64,000 bases of DNA from Oscarella lobularis. Taxonomy: Eukaryota; Porifera; Homoscleromorpha; Homosclerophorida; Oscarellidae. The notes under the pieces are model-generated. The model made no database searches, was not told where the DNA came from, and worked only from the letters and a program-made list of their open reading frames with translations. Where the stretch lies: NCBI RefSeq assembly GCF_947507565.1, contig NC_089179.1, positions 868,001 through 932,000 of the forward strand, read 5' to 3'. The position numbers were made by a program, and so were the translations under genes. Of the stretch, positions 39,061 through 51,537 are shown one piece after another; positions within the stretch are counted from its first letter, which is position 1; each line of letters begins with the position of its first letter.

Positions 39061-41308
39061 ATGGCCAGCTTTCTTCTTGCCTTTTTCGTGCTCGCGATCT
39101 CTCCTTCGCTTCTCCTCGCCAATCGATCGCACGCAACCCACTGGAAAGGCGGCGTCGGCGTGTGGCATCCAAACGAAGAGAAGCCTCCGAACAGCTCATC
39201 GTCAGTCCGTGACGTTGTGAAGAACGCCACCTTGATGGCGAGTTCCGAGACGATTTCCCAAGGAGATATGGTCGTTGTGAGCTGGTCGGGCTATCTCCCG
39301 ATTCCCCAGCGCAGCTGGATCGGCGTCTATTGCCCTCACACGGCCCAGTCGAGCGATTACCTCGACTACATTTGGCTCAACAATACGTCGATCACTGGAT
39401 CCGTTCGACTCGGACCCATCGTCAACATGCGATGCCTTTTCGAATTTCGACTGTTCGACGAGAACGAAGAAGTGGTTGCAATCAGCAATCTCGTCCAGTT
39501 CGAAAAAGGCGAGATGGCGCCGTTGCAAGGACGACTTTCCCTCGTGAGAATGTTTATGCATACCTGCGAGATATCGAACTATTTATTTTTTTTTCAGACT
39601 CACAATACTGATGAAATGAGGGTCATGTGGGTGTCCAACACGGACGGACGCGCTGTTGTTCAGGTTTGCTCTGATGACGAATGTTTGCCTGCTACTCACA
39701 TACATGACTTTAGTATGGTCCGTCTGATGATGACTTGTCTTCCCCGTCGACCGCTATTGGAACGTCTCACACGTACCAGGCCAGCGATATGTGCGGGCCT
39801 CCGGCAACGGTAGTTAGTGCAATGTGCTTTCGACATCCTGGCTACATGCATGATGCACTGATGACCGGCTTGAAACCAAGACAGAAATACAAGTTCGTAT
39901 TTGAGAGACTTTCTTTCCTTGTATTTTGACACTTCACATCCAGATACCGTTTTGGTGATGGAGAAAACTGGTCTGAGTGGTTTTGGTTTCGGTCGGCTCG
40001 TCCTTCTGGGGATCCCAACTCACAAGGTTAGGTGAATCGTACTGTTGGGATTCAGTAAGAGTTGCTTTTGTATATAGTCAATATGTTTGCTTTTGGTGAC
40101 TTGGGTGAATGGAAGACTATGCTGGAAGCTGAACCTTATGACAGATCCTACTCGACAATGTGGAGAATAGAAAATGATTTGGCTGCTGATAATGCTGACT
40201 ATGATCTCCTATTACACGTTGGTGACATCTCGTGTAAGAGAAGCGCTTTTGTAATAAGCCCATTGATTCGAGTGCAATAGATGCTCGAGGCCTTGGATAT
40301 CAGTGGGAAATGTTTGGTCGGCTGATAGAACCGACTGCCACGCGCATTCCCTATCACGTTGGCATTGGAAATCACGAGTACGATCACGTCGTCGGCGGAG
40401 AGAAAGACCCGAGCAAGGCGCCAGGTCAAGGATGGCACCCGGCGTGGGGTAATTACGGGGACGATTCTGGCGGAGAGTGCGCTGTACCCATGGTCAACCG
40501 TTTTCACATGTACCAATAGTCTTTCTTTGGTTGAAGTTTAGTAGCTTTTGTTCTAGGCCAGATGGGAATGGCAATGGGCTATTTTGGTACAGTCACGAAT
40601 ATGCCAATATTCACTTCACTTGGATTTCAACGGAGCATGATCCTTCCGCTGGCTCGCCCATGTACGAGTGGCTTGCCAACGACCTTGCTTCGGTCAATCG
40701 CAGCAGGACGCCCTGGCTGTTTTTGATGGGTCACAGACCCATTTACTCGTCCATGATCGAGATGGACCAAGACAGCCCCATCGATTGGTTAGAAGAAAAA
40801 CGAGTCGTCATCCGCTCTCGACTTCCTTTTGACAGGAATAGAAACATACAATTCAGTCAGCGCGAGGCACTCGAAGATCTTCTGTTTAAGCATGGTGTGG
40901 ATGTTACCTTGACCGGTCACTATCATTCATGTGAGCCTTAGATCAAAGACCGTGCCACAATCATGATACCCTGTGTTCCCAGATGAAAGAACGTGCCCAG
41001 TTTATAATGGAACGTGCCTTGGAGACCTCACCGATCCCCAAGCAACGATACACCTTATAATCGGAATGGCAGGAGCCATTCAAGACGACGGCAAGGTAAG
41101 GGAGATTAGTTAGGAAATGGATCCCTGATTGCCCTTCCTACAGCATTACGACGTGCCGTGGAGTCGCATAAGTTCCCTTGAATACGGCTACACGCGCTTA
41201 TCGGTGGCCAATGCTACGCATCTGCACGTCGAGTACGTTCAGAATCACGCGGGAAATGTCTACGACGACGTTTGGATCGTCTCTAATCACGCGTGGCATC
41301 AGAAATAG
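39061..41308 (+). CDS. Purple acid phosphatase-like metallophosphoesterase, secreted
   Basis: Purple acid phosphatases are secreted or lysosomal enzymes with a binuclear Fe/metal centre. The chosen ATG gives a signal peptide MASFLLAFFVLAISPSLLLA; an upstream in-frame ATG at 39010 would bury it. An N-terminal beta-sandwich domain (SWSGYLPIPQRSWIGVYCP) is followed by a fibronectin-like part (THNTDEMRVMWVSNTDG, YRFGDGENWSEW). The metal-binding motifs come in order: FAFGDLGEW, DLLLHVGDIS, IGNHEYDH, MGHRPIYSS and LTGHYHSCE. The gene has about nine short GT-AG introns and ends NHAWHQK-stop. The last His motif is GHYHSCE rather than the usual GHVHAYE. The domain order resembles the larger plant-type PAPs also found in invertebrates. 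Convergent with MRPL43, 62 bp between stops. Its upstream flank is the duplicated 302-bp segment. Confidence 0.9.
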
Positions 41309-41370
41309 AGGGCAGACACAGTGTGTTCCTCTATCAATCTGTGTGGATTCTGTATGTCATTAGAGCGCTA

Positions 41371-41906
41371 CTAGAACTGATTGTTCTTCTTCTGCTGCTG
41401 TTTCTCTCTCAAAAAAGGTGTCCATGTTCCTTGTATGCTAGGCTTGTCCGTGTGCCACCATTTGTTTAGTTTCACCGATTTCTCGCCGGACATATCGCGC
41501 AGAGCGTTCACCTGCTTTCGTATTTGTTTCGCGTCGAAGTTTCTTGTTGAAACCACCCGACTGTTGCCGTTGACTAAGTGAGAAAGAGACTACTAGGCCT
41601 ATCTTCCTGTTTTCCCTAGCGCGACAAACTTACGGAACTCTCCTACGAGTCTGGGGTGTCTTCCCGGTCTTTCTCGTACGTATACGGCTACTTCAGGACT
41701 GCTCGCAATAAATTCGTTCACTTCTTTTTCCAGATATTTCCTGCGGCCGCAGCCCTTCGCGTTCGCTTACTCGAGAAGAGACTTTTTGCTTTTTCCTACC
41801 TCATTCCTCGACTGCTCCCACCGTGCTCGCAGTACTGCAATGTTAGTCGCTTCAGCTGCCGAACGTAACGACCGAAGCCGTTTTTTACCGAAACGAAACG
41901 CGACAT
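41371..41906 (-). CDS. MRPL43: Mitochondrial ribosomal protein L43
   Basis: mL43 is a component of the mitochondrial large ribosomal subunit with a thioredoxin-like fold. Three exons fit. The first, from 41906, encodes MSRFVSVKNGFGRYVRQLKR and GGSSRGM. The second encodes RKYLEKEVNEFIASSPEVAV and GRHPRLVGEF. The third, joined through a GTAAGT donor that gives EFLNGNS, encodes KQVNALRDMSGEKSVKLNKW, WHTDKPSIQGTWTPF and a short Gln/Lys-rich tail. FGRYVRQL and HTDKPSIQG are the family's most conserved blocks. It is shorter than the vertebrate protein at the C-terminus. Head-to-head with CFAP99, with only 27 bp between start codons. Confidence 0.9.
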
Positions 41907-41933
41907 AGCAAAGCTGAGATAGGCGCGTGCGCA
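41907..41933. promoter_or_regulatory. Minimal bidirectional interval, MRPL43 / CFAP99
   Basis: Only 27 bp separate the two divergent start codons, so transcription must begin either in overlapping fashion inside the opposing genes or with very short leaders. No core element is identifiable. Confidence 0.5.
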
Positions 41934-44900
41934 ATGACACAATTCGTGCAGTTGGCACGGCAACAGGATATGGCTGTTGTGTTGAACTACGAAGACCTTC
42001 TCCGGCATTGCGTCGACGTTTTAGAATCGTTCGATGCTGATAGAGCGAGTGTTGACACTCATACAGCCGAGTATTTGAAGTCTCACTGTTGCCTGGTGCG
42101 CTCACAGCCCAAATGAAGTCTCACGCGCGTTTACGGCTGCTTTTGCAGGGTTGCGATGAAAGTTCGGCGACATTCGTACGCGAAGTCTTCTCTGGATGCG
42201 TTCAATTTCGGAAAATAACGAAAGTGAGGCTTCGTTTCAGTTGCTTTGAGCGACGCCGTTAGATCGAAGTCTTCAGGTCGTTACCGACAACTTCTATTTG
42301 AAACAAGGGAAAAATTTCAAACGAACTGATGTGAATTTACTCAGAGGTGCAATACCGTGTGCGTAGGGAAACGAAAATAGTGTACTGTACCGTCATTTTC
42401 ACAGTGTTTGCCTATTTGGCCCTGTTTCGATTGGAAGAGCTTGGAATTGAACACTTCAAAAAATTTGTCAATACCCAACTACCACAGAAAATGCATAAAG
42501 TAAATAAGCTTGGCACCGGCAGTGGCTTTTTAAATTTTAATAAGCCTTTTTTTTAGTTTTTTTCTTTTCTATTTGATGAAACGTCTTTGAAGTCATGGCT
42601 AGCTACTGAAGTACGATAAAAATTGAATTATTCAGTTCACTTTATTGGCCTTCTGTAAACAGTGGTGCAAAGTATATGATGAGAAATTCGTTCAGGCTAA
42701 TCTTGTATTGCCGTTACTTCGGTACAGTAATAGCACTCTCACTGCCCTCTTGTCAATTTTTTTCACGCAGGTGGCATTCTGAAATGCAGCAAGTACTTAG
42801 GCAACTGAAGGACAAGCTTGACAATGTCAAGAAACCACGACAGGTTCAAACAGCCACAGGTGATATACTTTCAATTTAGATTGTTTGGTTCTTACGGGTT
42901 TAGTGTAGAGCCAAAGCCGTTCAACTTGACTAAGCCAAGACCTCGGACTCTTCCCCTCCCTGAGAAAGTAAGGATCATCTCTTCAGCTATATAACGTTTA
43001 TATTGTCTTATCTAATACAAGATTCCAAAATTGAAACCACATCGTCCAGTGAGCAAACGACCGATTGTTTACGGAATATGGAAGAGTGTTTTCTTTGCCT
43101 ATAGGTTCCGGCCAGTACATACACTGCTCCATTTGAGATGGACTCTCTTGCTAAAACTAAGGAGTATAACAAGAAGAAGGCTGCTGTTAGTTACATACTG
43201 GAAGTGTATTTTAGAGCATCCACCGCTATTTCTGTTCTTAGGAATTACTTGACAAAATGGCAAAGAGTTCGCCAGCTTGTGCTGCTGCAGGAAAGTCAGA
43301 AAAAACTCTTCGGTTGATGGAAAAAATTAAAGAAGAGGAAGACGCCAAGTGAGCTTGGATATTTTTGTACGCTTGAAATTCAATAAATTGGCTATTCTAG
43401 ACTCGACTTCAATTCTGCCAAAGCTCTTCCTGTACCTCCAGCAATTGTAAGACGCGGACTGCATATCCTTGTCTTGACCAAACACGTGTTTGCGTCATCA
43501 GAGTGACAACGTTCCAATTAAACTCAACACTGCTGCAATCTTGAGAGAGGGCGCTTTGTTCCATCGCAGGGAGAAAGAAGAAAAACAAAAGTTCTTGCTA
43601 GTGAAATATCGGCTTGGTGTGAAATAATCGTTTTATTTTTTAGACTGGCTGAACTTATTGCTGGAGGCAAAGATGCTTCGGAATTTTTGCAGTGGCAAGA
43701 GGAGAATAGACGGAAGGAATTGGAGGATGATATGGCCGAGATTGAGCGTCGTCATTTGATTGGTCAACTGAGTCACGAGGATGCAATATTGGCGAGACGA
43801 CAATTGGACGTCGAGAATAGACAGAAAGTGTTGAAAATGAAAGAGGAATCAAGTCAGTTGATGCAGCTGTATTTGCAACGGAGACTAGAGGAGGAACAGG
43901 GAATGAGGTCAGCTCTTTTGTAGGTACATTCGCCTTTGTAAACGTCTTTTTTTAGGAAACTAGTCGAGGAAGTGATGAGCGGTCATCAGAACGCAAAAGA
44001 ATCGGTAGCCAAAATGCGAGATATAAAGCAAAAGATTGGTAAAGTGACGTCGAGCGAATAAATGGATAAATCGTCTAAGATTTGATTGCAGTTAGAGAAG
44101 TCTCTAAAGAGAGTCAGGAGCTTCTAAAGAGAGCTTTAGAAGAGGCGAGTTTTGTTTGACATTTTCAAAATTGAGCTAAACGTTCAACTAGGCGGAGGAG
44201 GAGATGAAACGGAAAGTGGAACTGATTGGACTGATCAAAGCCTTTGAAAGCAAACCAATAATAAGGACTCAATTTGTCGACTTGACGTCGACAGCCGGTC
44301 AAGGTCTACTTTGTGAAATGTCCATAGCAGAGGTAGAGTAAACTGATGCAACTAACTCACTGTACAGACCGCGTGTCGTCGTCTCTAGTTGAGAGAGAGA
44401 TTAGCTTGGCTAAAATCGGCTGAAGAGGAGGAGGAAGAGACGCGACGAGAGGAAATCGTTGCCGGAAAGCGAGCCAAAGAGCGAATGATTATTAGCACCC
44501 TTGGATCGATAGCGCGCCATAGAGCGGAACAAAGTCGAGCGGCAGCTGTCAAACAAGAACAGTTGAAGAGGGAGTCGCAGACTCGACTCGAAGTCGTCAC
44601 TTCGAAGGTGCTTGGTCTGCAGCGACGTTTGGAAGCAAAGCGAGCGGAGCGACAGAGAATAATGACCGAATTGCAGACACCCCCGAAAACAAACAGTACT
44701 AGGAAGAGCGCTAGTGCAAAGGTTCAACTCAAGCTGTCCCCATCCGTTGAAATAATTAATAACGAACGATTTTAGCGACAAGCTGAGGAGAGGCGATGGA
44801 AGGACGTTGAGATCACGCGAGAGAAGTCCGCTGCGAGCAGAGCAAGAGGATTGGGTAATAATCAACGACCACGTGGTACGTGCATCCAGGCCCAGTGTGT

Positions 44901-44958
44901 TGCATACTCGAAATATAATTATATCTTATCTTTAGAAACTAGTGAACTGGCAAGCTAG
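41934..44958 (+). CDS. CFAP99: Cilia- and flagella-associated protein 99
   Basis: CFAP99 is a coiled-coil axonemal protein of motile cilia. The first exon reads MTQFVQLARQQDMAVVLNYE and LLRHCVDVLESFDAD; following exons give FVREVFSGCVQFRKITK, VVTDNFYLKQGKN and YLALFRLEELGIEHFKKFV, the conserved N-terminal block of the family. The C-terminal half is a long charged coiled coil (FLQWQEENRRKELEDDMAEI, HLIGQLSHEDAILARRQLD, LYLQRRLEEEQGMR). It ends in RPRETSELAS-stop at 44956-44958 after a small final exon. About 15 short introns. Presence of a ciliary gene fits an animal with flagellated cells. Assignment is from remembered similarity of the N-terminal block and coiled coil, and exon limits in the middle are approximate. 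Confidence 0.78.
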
Positions 44959-45070
44959 CTCTCTGAAATGTAAATACAGTACCGTAGGCACAATTACAAA
45001 TGTTTCACTAGCAGGGCTAAAATAACTCGCGCCACAGCCGGCTTGTTTACATACCACTAGCGCGCGCCGA

Positions 45071-46341
45071 ATGGAGGCGGACGAAGTCGACTGGCTTTTC
45101 TCTGAGTACGTTCCGCCTGTTCTCCAGCAGCTAGAGGACTCGCTGAAGGTAATTGATGCGTGCGCGTTTGCTCGCACCAATTCTCACGACAATGCAAAAA
45201 GGACTGCGTCACTATTTTTGACCGAGCCGTTTCCTATAAACGATCGGGAGAACTCAAACCATTCGTACTCAAATCGAAAGAGTACTCATATAAATGATGC
45301 GTTCGCTCATTTGTTTGATATGCTGATTGACTCCAGTGTCGAAGGCCTGACGGGAGTCATCGTCCTCCACGGAGATAAAATCACGAAAGCCGTAAGACGA
45401 AGACCTCGACTCTGTTCTCATTTCTACTCTAATTTTAGACCATAAAATTGAGCCGGGCTCGAAGCGGTCGTCAGGAAACGAAACACGAGCTTTCCAGTAA
45501 AACTCCTTGGCATCTGAGCCAAGTTAGTGACAACTTTTATTTGAAAGAGAACTCTACGTTGTTTTCTCTTCCTAGATCTTGGACGCATCTAGCAATGTCA
45601 AGGCGGCGTTGGGAATTCTTGAAACGAGACGAAAACATTTGCAAACTATCAATGACGTCATTCAAGTATAGTTTGCTTAATTTTTGACAGGGTTTTGATG
45701 CTTCTCTTCAAGCTTGTTGAACTGCTGGCCGGGTATTTGTGTCAGGCTCACAAATGCATGACGGTTCCCTCTGCGAAGTTGAAATCGATATATCACATGA
45801 AATCTGAGGTTGCATTGTTTAATATCGAATAGAAATCATTTTATCTATCCTTTAGATTAATTTTCGACCTCCTTTACCTAATGATGTCTTGGTAAATTTT
45901 TTTATCTCGGCAAACAAGTTGGTTATGTCATTCTACATGCTGCAGGCATCATCGTCGTCATCTGGTGTATGATTTGAATGTATAGTACAGTAGAAGCAGA
46001 AGGTGAAATTTTATTTTAGAAATCGTCTGATGGAAAGACAAAGACGATGTCAGTGGAATAGCAATTTGGAATGCTATATATGTGTGTGTGCTACTTTAGA
46101 GAAATAAGGTCCCAACTGATGGAGGTTCTTCATCATTATGAAGTAAATATCTTAACTGTGCCGCAACAACCTTAGAGAATCATTTTTTAGGTTGATTCTC
46201 TTGTTCCCTGGCTGGACGAAGTACTTGATATCGTGCCCATGACGCTAGCGTCTTGCCAGCAACTTTTGCAAAAGGTAAACCAGTCATGGACCTCAAGTAT
46301 GTCAAATCAACGATCATTCACAGATATCGTTGACATCGTAA
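45071..46341 (+). CDS. ROGDI: ROGDI homolog (RAVE/V-ATPase assembly-type protein)
   Basis: ROGDI is a conserved leucine-zipper-like protein linked to V-ATPase assembly and synaptic function. The start exon reads MEADEVDWLFSEYVPPVLQQ and LEDSLK. Later exons give VEGLTGVIVLHGDKITKA, IKLSRARSGRQ, NVKAALGILETRRKHLQTIN, KLVELLAGYLCQAHKCMTVP, INFRPPLPNDVL and VDSLVPWLDEVLDIVP. The order and spacing match ROGDI (LTLQGDALSQA, PEIAASGLTRMF-like and VECVIPWLNDAL-like blocks). A Ser-rich stretch (ASSSSS...GKSSDGK) replaces part of the middle. Introns are about 45-70 bp. The last exon adds ISLTS-stop after an intron in QQLLQK. The internal Ser-rich exon is uncertain. Confidence 0.78.
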
Positions 46342-46471
46342 TTGAAATGGCTCTAACAGCCAAGCTGCATGCATTTATGAGAGTATTACGATATACACTT
46401 AGTGGGTGTAGTCTGGTGTAGTGTCATCTACCGGTAAATAAAACGCAGGTGCGCGCGCTCTCTCACTGTAA

Positions 46472-49400
46472 ATGGCCGAACCGCCGAAAGTGACGGGCCT
46501 GTCTCCTAACTCTGCAACTCCCGGCACTCGCATAACGATCCGCGGTCAGAATCTTGGCCTGAACGCCAAAGATGTCATCGGTAAGAACTCGGGGAGAAGC
46601 GAAGAGTACGACGCAAGACCTCCCCCATCCCCACAGGTCTAACAGTCTGCAAGTTCGACTGCCTCGCGTGGGCCGAATGGAAATCGTCGAGCAAAATCGT
46701 CTGCCGAACGGGAGCGGGCGAGGGTCGCGGCGAAGTGATCGTGACGACGAGATCGGGCGGCGTCGGAACGTGCACGGTCACCTTCCGCGGCTACATCGAA
46801 AACATAGGCAAGGGGGGAGGGGGGAGAATACGCGCGTCCTTCGACGTCGAATCCTCGTGTAGGACCCCTACAAGAATCCGCTGTGTGGATCGACGAACCG
46901 GACGTTACGGACGGCAACGACAAGGCGCAAATGGTGAAGCGAAGGGATCCGCTCGGCTTCGATCACGTTCTCGACTTGCCGTCGACCGAAGACGAATTAG
47001 AGGAAATTTATCCGGAGGGAAGCGGCGAAATTACGGCCGATAATTTCGTTCCCGCCTGGTATCTGCTCGAGTATCATCGAAATACGTCGTGAGGAGGAGA
47101 CTCTCGATCTGCTCGCGTCGGTGACGTCACTTTTTGACGTCACTTTTTTCTAGTTTCGAAGACATCAAAATGGGATTGAAGCATCTTTCGGCACAAGTTG
47201 CCAAGCGCAAACGCGGTCCCATTGAGTTTGTGAAGCGTAATATAAACACGTTTTTGCGATGCTACGACACGCTGAATGGTTGGAATTTACGTCCAGGCGT
47301 TTTCTTTTTTTTTTCTAATTGGACGTCTTACTAGACGTGAATCAGATGCTACTTCGCAGCGAGAGCAAATGCGAAGGCGGCACGATGACCGACAAAATGG
47401 AACGACTCGTAAAGGGTGCGAGGATAGGCCGATGCAGTGACGACTTCCGTCTACTGTATCTGTCTGTCTAGAGGCCAGCAAGACTGCGGACGAATTGTTC
47501 GCCGACGTTCTACAGCGCAAAGAGAAGGCGGATGCTACTCGAAATGCGCTGAGTGTGCTGCAACGATATCGATTTCTCTTCAGTTTGCCGAGAACTCTCG
47601 AGCGCAATATTCGCAACGTGAGAGAGAGACAGAGAGAATGACGCCTTTTTGTTCCGTAGAGACGATAGACTCTAGGAAGAATACGATGCAGTCATTAATG
47701 GATATGAAAGTGCAAAGTCGTTGTTTGCCGGTACTGACGTCCAGGCGTTTAAAAGAGGTAAACTGACTGAATTGAACGTGTACGGAGCTTGAACCGCGGC
47801 TTTGTCGCTTTTAGTTATGGTGGAAGTTGAGAGTTTGGTTGAAAAGGGCAGGGAAAAATTGAGATTGAAGCTGCAAGAAAATCCCGCCAAGTTCGACGAC
47901 AGAAAGAGATTGATTCGGTTTGTTTTTTTTTTCTTATACCACTGCTACCGCGTCCTTTACGTTCGATGCTCTCTCATTTTGTAGGTATCTTGTTCAGCTG
48001 AACGCGGAAGAGGATCCTGCGTGGAGTTGTCTCACGGGCCAATACCATTGGATTATCAGACGAATGGAAAAATGCAAGAACGACTATCAAACAGGCACAG
48101 AAGACCTTTCCCACAATTCAACGAAGAATGTTAAAAAATTGAAATTTCAGGACCAGACGGTCTTCCCCTTGTCACCACCACAGCAACTGACGGCGAAATT
48201 CAAACGCACGCGTATCCTAGAAAGTTCTCCGTCACCAGCTCGGGTGGTTCAGGATCCGAGTCGCACAGTCCTCAACGTATGCTCAGCTTTCAAGGCGCCG
48301 GCTCGTCAAGTCAGCTCATAATTAGGACATTATTTTATCGAAAAAAAGAAAACGCGATGCGTAGATATTTGGTCGCGATTCGAGACGACAGCTCCCAAAG
48401 CGGTTCGATTTGTCGAAGAACTGTGCGATCTCATACTAGCTCAGGAGAACGTGCCCGACCTGTGGCAACTGGCCCAAGCTTACTTTTCGGGACAGCTAGT
48501 TCAGTGGCAACGCGAACAGGACGACGAATCGGTGCGATCGAAACGAGAAGAAGAATTTCAGGTTTTTCTTTTCATAGTCTCTCTCTCTTATACCTATTTC
48601 ATTGTAAAGGGATTTGTTTGCCTATAGAATATGCTTGCTTCTATGCTGGATTTATTCTCAGACCTACTTGGGCTGACGTTCTTTCCTGATGAGTACGGAT
48701 TGATGAACGAGGCTCGAAAGGCTCAAATTGGATCGTGGGTTCCGTTTGAGACGATCAAACAAGGCGTTGGCGACGCGTGGCTTCCGTTCTGTCTTCGCTT
48801 GGTTAGGTAAGAGATTTATTTATTTATCTTGTTGGAGGAGCAAAAAGACGTTGGGGTCTAGATCATCCTATAGCTCGCTGTCTCAGCTTCAGCTTTCATT
48901 GGGAACGCTAAAGAACGTTGAAAGTGTTGCGTTCAAGTTGAGACTTCATTGCGTGGGTCGTATGTTTGATAAGGCAAAGCGAGGTAGGGAACGTTTACTG
49001 TAGTTTTCCGCTATAGTGATGTCGGGGTTTTTTTTAGACATTCAGAGTCTGAAAGCTCGCGAAGATTGGAAGACGGAGACGGATGAGTGCGGCTGCGTTA
49101 CTAGTTTGGTACGGCGAATATCTTCTTTCTGTATGCTCAATGGCACGAAATTCTCTAGCCGGTGTTGTTTGAAAACATATGCGTGGAGTCTCTTTTGTCG
49201 GTTAGGGAAATAGTCACGGAAGCGAAACCGGGAGAAAGTTATGTAAGGAGAGACGATGTTGCGTTTCGGTTCTCCTGTATTCGTTTTTAGCACGCGTCGT
49301 ACTTGGAACCTCTTCGAACGACGACAGCAGATCTTTTGTCGGAATGTTTTCAAGTAAATGAAACGAATCGAGTACGCTAGGAAGGACACACGATGTTTTT

Positions 49401-50634
49401 TTTGCTTAGGTTTTTGCAGACGTCTTGGATACGTTGGCTCTGTATCAAGAGGTCGGATCATCTACGAAAAAAGGGTACGTAGGTGATAATTTAGTAGTCT
49501 TCATGACAATAGCAATTTGCAGGAGCCTTGGACCAACTTCGTACTATGTGTTCCGGAGTGTGGAATCTCTGAACGATTTAGACGAAGATGACTACATGCC
49601 TACCAGAGTAATTCATGATATTGCCTGTTGCAGGTCTGGTGGTAGTTTTGGATGCCTATGCGTTTGCAGGAAAAGCAATTGCTCATTGTCATGAGTAATG
49701 GAATTTACACTCATAGTCGGGTCATTCCGAAGATTATTGACTATTATCGAAGTCACGGCTATCCGGATTGGAAGAACGTTCGTCAAGTATGATCCATATC
49801 TTGCTGTGTTGGATATATGGGCAGAATTAGGCTCCTCTAGACCGCTCACGAAATATTAGAAAGGGTGGATTCTAAGTTATACGAAGTGTACATTGAGTGC
49901 AAAGAACTTCCTATTGTTGGAGCCCTAGAGCCTGGTTTTGTAGCAGGAGATTGGGACTGGGAAGAGTGTCATGCTCCGAAAGGTGAGAACATGCGCAGCA
50001 TACCGTTGCGCATTAATGAACATATCTGTATAGATGTAAGAGGCTATCTAAAGGAAATTCTTTTGAAAATGGTCAAAGTTCATGCTGAGGTTAGAATCAA
50101 TTTTTATTTTTAATGATTAGGTCATGTGGTTGCGCAGGTCTATTCTGTTGCACCGTCACTTTTGGCTCGCATTTTTGGTCGGTTGATTAGTGGCGTTGTC
50201 GACGAAATGTGCCGGCTTTTCGAGTGTATTGAAGGATTCAGCGAGAACGGAATTGCTCAGGTCTGCTTGTAGTAAAGCCTACTTACTAGCCGTTGGTCTA
50301 CAGATTGTCTATGAAGGCTCAATTGGAATTGACTGTTCTGGAAAATTTCCTCACGAAATACATTAGTGCAGAAGCAAAGTATGCATTCCTTATTTTATTT
50401 CATAACAATTAATTAATTAGACATCTGTTCACAGAGACAAACTAGACGTCGTGTTCAATTCTGTGAGCCATCTTGACCCTCAAATGCAGACGTGAGCTAA
50501 TGCCGTGACAGACAATAGTAACTATATCTGCATTCTGTTCTAGAGTCGTCGATGCGTTGGTTCGTAACTTCAGACAACGAACGAAATTTCAATTTGCAGC
50601 TCTTCTTCCATCTACCCAGGACCTTTTATTGTAG
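46472..50634 (+). CDS. EXOC2: Exocyst complex component 2 (Sec5)
   Basis: Sec5 is an exocyst subunit that tethers secretory vesicles to the plasma membrane and binds the GTPase Ral through its N-terminal IPT/TIG domain. The N-terminus reads [20 protein letters not shown] and [10 protein letters not shown], followed by the IPT fold ([39 protein letters not shown]). Then [60 protein letters not shown] and [20 protein letters not shown] match Sec5 in order. Further on come [20 protein letters not shown] and the C-terminal helical region ending LPSTQDLLL-stop. More than 20 exons, with introns mostly of 45-100 bp. Both ends are complete. The start lies 130 bp after the ROGDI stop on the same strand. 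Confidence 0.93.
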
Positions 50635-50729
50635 AAGAATTATGCATGTCATGTACGCCCAGGAGAAACTATCGATTCACGCATGGTATGCTTAGCTCAC
50701 GCTACCCGACTTACAAACGAAAGAATTCC

Positions 50730-51503
50730 ATGGCTTCTACCGTGCCTACAGGCGGCGATTTAATTCTCGACGGCGACGATCTAAGTTTCGAAAGCGAAGA
50801 AGTCGACGGCGAGCGTCTTAGCGTGATAGTCGTTTATCCCCAACGCGCCTCCGTCATCTCAGTGAGCGAAATTCTTCAGAAACTCTTCCCCGACGTCCAA
50901 CGCTCCCAGCTCTACAATCGCCTGTCGCGCAGCAACATCAAGCAAAAGGCGCTGAGCGCTCGCTTGGTCTCCCAACTCCGAGACGCCGGCGCCATTCCTG
51001 CGTCGACGCATCGCCCGAGTGTCGTCAGTCGCGACGACGCTCTCAAAATCATTGCCAATCTGAAAAAATCCCCAATCGTTCCGCGACCGAGACGACCCAA
51101 GGACGAAACGGATTGGAGTGGAAGAGCGGAGACGCGCGACGGAGAGGCGATAGGCGACGCCGACGCGAATCACGCCGACGACGTCGAAGACGACGACGAG
51201 GAAGCGATCGGGGACGACGACGACGACGATTTCTTTCTTCCCGGCACCGCACCGCCGAAAGAGAAACGGAGGGGAGGAAAGAGCCGGATGATGACTGAGA
51301 AGGTTAGCGGCGTCTTGACGACGACGACGACGTCATCCAAATGTGGACGCGGTCGCAAGCAGTGTCCTCATTGTCAGAGAAAAGTGGCTACGTGTCGTAC
51401 GAAGTGTCCGGATTGTTCCTATCAGTTTGTCGTCACTCCGCCTAAGGTGAATGACGGAGACGGTGGCGGAGCCCTTTCGTCTGCTTCTCCGGCGGTGACA
51501 AAG

Positions 51504-51537
<34 letters not shown>

